Assembly: GCA_943326315.2 (NCBI GenBank) | Contig: CALPSU020000070.1 | Span: 1-9,852, forward strand | DNA from: Chryseobacterium gleum | GTDB lineage: Bacteria; Bacteroidota; Bacteroidia; Flavobacteriales_D; Crocinitomicaceae | Reading direction: 5' to 3' | Length of the DNA: 9,852 bases | Shown here: one piece after another, positions 7,249-9,852 of the stretch | Position numbering within the stretch: the stretch's first letter is position 1 | How the letters are laid out: the number at the start of each line of letters is the position of its first letter | The notes under the pieces: generated by a model | Databases searched by the model: none | Seen by the model: only the letters and a program-made list of their open reading frames with translations | Told to the model about the DNA's origin: nothing | Program-made: the position numbers and the translations under genes

Positions 7249-8457
7249 ATGAAAAAAAATGTAATAAAGTCAACATTAGTAGTTGGATCGATTATTTTAA
7301 CAAGTGTTACAGCTATAGCTCAAAAAAATAACGAAACATCAGCTGCTGTAGCATTAAAAAACACATACTCAAATGCAATTTCTAGCGGTAATCTTGCTGG
7401 TGCAAAAAAAGCCCTCATAGATGCAAAGAAATATATAGATTTAGCAGCAGAAAATCCGACAACAAAAGAAAGTCCAAAAACTTTAATGTTAAAAGGAACT
7501 ATTTATTCAACAATATACTTATTGGGATATGACTCTAAAGATTCTTCTTTGTTAAACCTAGTAGGTAAATCAGCTATAAATGATGCAGCAATATCTTTTA
7601 AAGCTGGATATAATATTAATGACAAATTCAAAGAAGACATCCAAGAGTCTGTAAACGAAAAACATCAAGTTTTAGAATCTATTTCAATGAATCTTTATAA
7701 TAACAAAAATTATAAAGAAGCTGCTGAAATGTATTCAAGTCAAGTTAAACTTATGGATGCAATTAATGTTATTGATACAAATTCATTATTTAATTCTGCT
7801 TTATGTTTTGAGAAATTCAATGAAAATGGTGAAGCAGCTAAAACGTTTGAGAAACTTGCAAAACTAGGATATAAAGGTCCTCTTACTTATGCATTAGCTT
7901 CAAATTCTTACAGAAAAAACAAACAATTCGCTGAAGCAAAAGCTATCATAACTGAAGGCCGGGTTAAATTCCCTCAGGATAAAGAGGTTTTATTAGAAGC
8001 TGTTAATAGTTGTCTTGAAGCTAATGATCCAACAGGTGCTGAATCTCTACTAAATGAAGCAATAGAAAAAGATCCAAAAAACAAATTATTACATTTAACT
8101 ATAGGATCGATTTACATTGATTTAAAACAAAATGAAAAAGCTGAAGCAGCTTTCAATAAAGCTTTAGAGATTGATCCAGATTATGAAGATGCTATGTATC
8201 AATTAGGAGCAACTCTAGTAAATTGGGCAGGAAGTGTGATTGCACAAACAAATAATTTAAAATACAATGACCCCAAAATAAAAGTCCTTGAAAAACAAGC
8301 AATGGAAATATACAATAGAGCCATTGCTCCTTTGGAAAAATATATTGGAAAAAAACCTAATGATAAAAATGTATTAACTATACTTTCTCAATTAAACAGA
8401 AGTATTGGAAATATGGAGAAATCAGATGCTTATAAAGCTAGAGCAAAAGCACTTTAG
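7249..8457 (+). CDS. Secreted tetratricopeptide-repeat protein
   Basis: The product has 402 residues. The first 24 form a signal peptide: MKKNVIK, then a hydrophobic core, with a likely cleavage after AIA (22-24) before QKNNE. There is no lipobox, so a soluble periplasmic or outer-envelope location is expected. The rest is alpha-helical with TPR-like units: around 145-170 (YNNKNYKEAAEMYSSQ), 179-207 (FNSALCFEKF...AAKTFEKL), 213-241, 246-275 and a near-consensus repeat at 280-311 (LHLTIGSIYIDLKQNEKAEA, then FNKALEIDPD). A longer helical hairpin follows at about 313-366, with a last partial unit to the C-terminus (SIGNMEKSDAYKARAKAL). TPR units are protein-protein scaffolds; no enzyme motif is present and the partner cannot be deduced. 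The ATG at 7249 lies 22 nt after the gyrA stop, and the first terminator is found after this gene, so gyrA and this gene probably share a transcript. A functional tie to gyrase is unlikely because the product is exported. Confidence 0.88.
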   Translation: MKKNVIKSTLVVGSIILTSVTAIAQKNNETSAAVALKNTYSNAISSGNLAGAKKALIDAKKYIDLAAENPTTKESPKTLMLKGTIYSTIYLLGYDSKDSSLLNLVGKSAINDAAISFKAGYNINDKFKEDIQESVNEKHQVLESISMNLYNNKNYKEAAEMYSSQVKLMDAINVIDTNSLFNSALCFEKFNENGEAAKTFEKLAKLGYKGPLTYALASNSYRKNKQFAEAKAIITEGRVKFPQDKEVLLEAVNSCLEANDPTGAESLLNEAIEKDPKNKLLHLTIGSIYIDLKQNEKAEAAFNKALEIDPDYEDAMYQLGATLVNWAGSVIAQTNNLKYNDPKIKVLEKQAMEIYNRAIAPLEKYIGKKPNDKNVLTILSQLNRSIGNMEKSDAYKARAKAL

Positions 8458-8497
8458 GATTTTAAAGTTTAAGCTAAATAAATTCTCATCAATAACT

Positions 8498-8529
8498 AAA
8501 AGTTGGCAATAATATGTCAACTTTTTTTT
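8498..8529 (+). terminator. Intrinsic terminator after gyrA-TPR unit
   Basis: The arms AAAAGTTGGC (8498-8507) and GTCAACTTTT (8516-8525) form a 10-bp stem with one G-U pair around an 8-nt loop AATAATAT, and the T run continues to eight T (8522-8529). It lies 40 nt after the TPR stop codon and before the rpsA promoter, so it separates the two transcription units. On the minus strand the A-run also gives a T-tract, but no minus-strand gene approaches from the right. Confidence 0.88.
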
Positions 8530-8562
8530 ATTCAATTTACGTCTGAAAATATTTTCTATTTT

Positions 8563-8596
8563 TTTGTTAATTAAAAATATTTATTCACTAACTTTG
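8563..8596 (+). promoter_or_regulatory. Bacteroidetes-type promoter of rpsA
   Basis: A -33 TTTG at 8563-8566 and a perfect -7 box TAACTTTG at 8589-8596 (consensus TAnnTTTG) are separated by 22 nt, within the spacing reported for flavobacterial sigma-A promoters. Transcription would begin near 8601, giving a leader of about 95 nt before the rpsA ATG. The site lies directly after the upstream terminator, as expected for an independent rpsA unit. Confidence 0.75.
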
Positions 8597-8610
8597 TTTT
8601 AAATTCAATA

Positions 8611-8677
8611 AACTGCGAACTTTATTTTTAAGCAGTTAATTATTAATCGCTTTCGGGATTTATAAAGTTGCTCGAAA
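8611..8677 (+). promoter_or_regulatory. Structured rpsA leader with two potential stem-loops
   Basis: The predicted rpsA 5' leader contains two inverted repeats. The first is AACTGC (8611-8616) with GCAGTT (8632-8637), a 6-bp stem with a 15-nt loop. The second is TTTCGGG (8651-8657) with CTCGAAA (8671-8677), a 7-bp stem with one G-U pair and a 13-nt loop, ending 18 nt before the ATG. The spacer after it is A/T-rich and unstructured, ending AATTTAAAAAGCCAA. E. coli S1 represses its own translation through hairpins in its leader, so an analogous autoregulatory element is plausible here, but the sequence is unrelated and no homology is claimed. Confidence 0.4.
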
Positions 8678-8695
8678 TACAATTTAAAAAGCCAA

Positions 8696-9852
8696 ATGGC
8701 AGAAAACAAAATTACAGGTCAAGGAAGTTCTGATTTCGATTGGGATGCATTATCATTAGATGGTTACACGTTAGCACAGCGTTCTGAGTTATCAGACACT
8801 TACACTAATACTTTAACTTCAATTAATGAGAAAGAAGTAATTGAAGGAACAGTTATCGCAATTACTAAAAGAGAAGTTGTAATCAATATTGGATTTAAAT
8901 CTGAAGGAGTAATTCCAAATGGTGAATTCCGTTACAATCCAGATTTAAAAGTTGGTGACAAAGTAGACGTTTTTGTAGAATGTCAAGAAGATCGTTTCGG
9001 TCAATTGATTATTTCTCACAAAACTGCTCGTATGCACAAAGCATGGATTCATGTTAATGATGTATTACGTACTGGTGAAGTTATTACTGGTTTCGTTAAA
9101 TGTCGTACTAAAGGTGGTTTAATCGTTGATGTATTTGGTATTGAAGCATTCTTACCTGGTTCTCAAATTGATGTTAAACCTATTCGTGACTATGATGTTT
9201 ACGTTGGTAAAAACATGGAATTTAAAGTTGTTAAAATCAACCAAGAATTTAGAAATGTTGTTGTTTCTCACAAAGCACTTATTGAAGCTGAGTTAGAAGA
9301 GCAGAAAAAATTAATTATCTCTGGACTTGAAAAAGGTCAAGTATTAGAAGGTACTGTTAAAAATATTACTTCTTACGGTGTATTCATCGATTTAGGTGGT
9401 GTTGATGGATTAATCCATATTACTGATCTTTCTTGGGGACGTGTTAATCACCCAGATGAGATTCTTGAATTAGATCAAAAATTAAATGTTGTAATCTTAG
9501 ATTTCGATGACGATAAAAAACGTATCGCTCTTGGTTTAAAACAATTACAACCACACCCATGGGATGCGTTAGATATGGCTTTGAACATTGGTGATACATT
9601 AGAAGGAAAAGTTGTTGTTATGGCTGACTACGGTGCATTTGTTGAAATTGCTCCAGGTGTAGAAGGTTTAATCCATGTTTCAGAAATGAGCTGGTCTCAA
9701 CACTTACGTTCTGCTCAAGATTTCATGTCAGTTGGAGATACAGTTAAAGCTGTTATCTTAACATTAGACAGAGAAGAAAGAAAAATGTCTTTAGGTATCA
9801 AACAATTGATGCCAGATCCATGGACAGCAATCGAAGCTAAATATGCAGTAGC
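8696..9852 (+). CDS. rpsA: 30S ribosomal protein S1, 5' part (cut by window edge)
   Basis: The frame is open from the ATG at 8696 to the window end (385 codons plus 2 nt) with no stop, so the gene is truncated only by the window. Four S1 OB-fold RNA-binding domains can be placed. Domain 1 is at about 47-109 (EVIEGTVIAITKREVVINIG), domain 2 at 127-193 (GEVITGFVKCRTKGGLIVDV), domain 3 at 215-283 (GQVLEGTVKNITSYGVFIDL, then GLIHITDLSW) and domain 4 at 300-370 (DTLEGKVVVMADYGAFVEI, then GLIHVSEMSW). The first two diverge from consensus, as in ribosome-docking domains of bacterial S1. Domains 3 and 4 have the strong GxVxxxxxxGxFV and GLIHxSExSW patterns typical of mRNA-binding domains, and each ends with a K..ALGLKQL or K.SLGIKQL motif followed by P.PW. 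The acidic N-terminal arm (1-45, DFDWDALSLDGY) is typical of Bacteroidetes S1. Full-length relatives have around 600 residues, so one or two more domains probably lie beyond the edge. Confidence 0.96.
   Translation, partial: MAENKITGQGSSDFDWDALSLDGYTLAQRSELSDTYTNTLTSINEKEVIEGTVIAITKREVVINIGFKSEGVIPNGEFRYNPDLKVGDKVDVFVECQEDRFGQLIISHKTARMHKAWIHVNDVLRTGEVITGFVKCRTKGGLIVDVFGIEAFLPGSQIDVKPIRDYDVYVGKNMEFKVVKINQEFRNVVVSHKALIEAELEEQKKLIISGLEKGQVLEGTVKNITSYGVFIDLGGVDGLIHITDLSWGRVNHPDEILELDQKLNVVILDFDDDKKRIALGLKQLQPHPWDALDMALNIGDTLEGKVVVMADYGAFVEIAPGVEGLIHVSEMSWSQHLRSAQDFMSVGDTVKAVILTLDREERKMSLGIKQLMPDPWTAIEAKYAV

Overview
The window looks like ordinary chromosomal DNA from a member of the Bacteroidetes, most likely a flavobacterium. 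It is strongly AT-rich throughout, start codons lack Shine-Dalgarno sequences, and two promoter elements fit the Bacteroidetes -7 box TAnnTTTG. The GyrA, ClpC, PyrR-like and S1 sequences all have the character expected of that phylum. The lineage call is inference from sequence character; no search was run.

Layout from left to right: the 3' end of a PyrR-like phosphoribosyltransferase gene (1-180, +) is followed after 15 nt by murQ (196-1014, +), which recycles cell-wall MurNAc-6-phosphate. A lone gene for an unrecognised, probably exported protein (1004-1867, -) converges on murQ and overlaps its 3' end by 11 bp. Upstream of it on the same strand is clpC (1919-4432, -), the AAA+ unfoldase of a Clp protease. 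A clear intrinsic terminator (1872-1897) lies between clpC and the unknown gene, and the ATG of the unknown gene sits only 4 nt beyond the terminator's T-tract.

A 217-bp divergent region (4433-4649) separates clpC from gyrA (4650-7226, +). It holds a candidate clpC -7 box and a 15-nt dyad just upstream of the gyrA start. gyrA is followed after 22 nt by a gene for a secreted TPR protein (7249-8457, +), and the pair ends at a strong intrinsic terminator (8498-8529). A well-formed Bacteroidetes promoter (8563-8596) then drives rpsA (8696 onward, +), which encodes ribosomal protein S1 and is cut by the window edge after 385 codons. Its leader of roughly 95 nt contains two potential stem-loops.

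The genes are mostly housekeeping functions: DNA topology, translation, protein quality control, cell-wall recycling and pyrimidine salvage or regulation. I see no mobile element, CRISPR array, RNA gene or defence cassette, and no convincing undescribed system. The items most worth a second look are the unknown exported protein with its start codon in a terminator tail, the structured rpsA leader, and the dyad ahead of gyrA.
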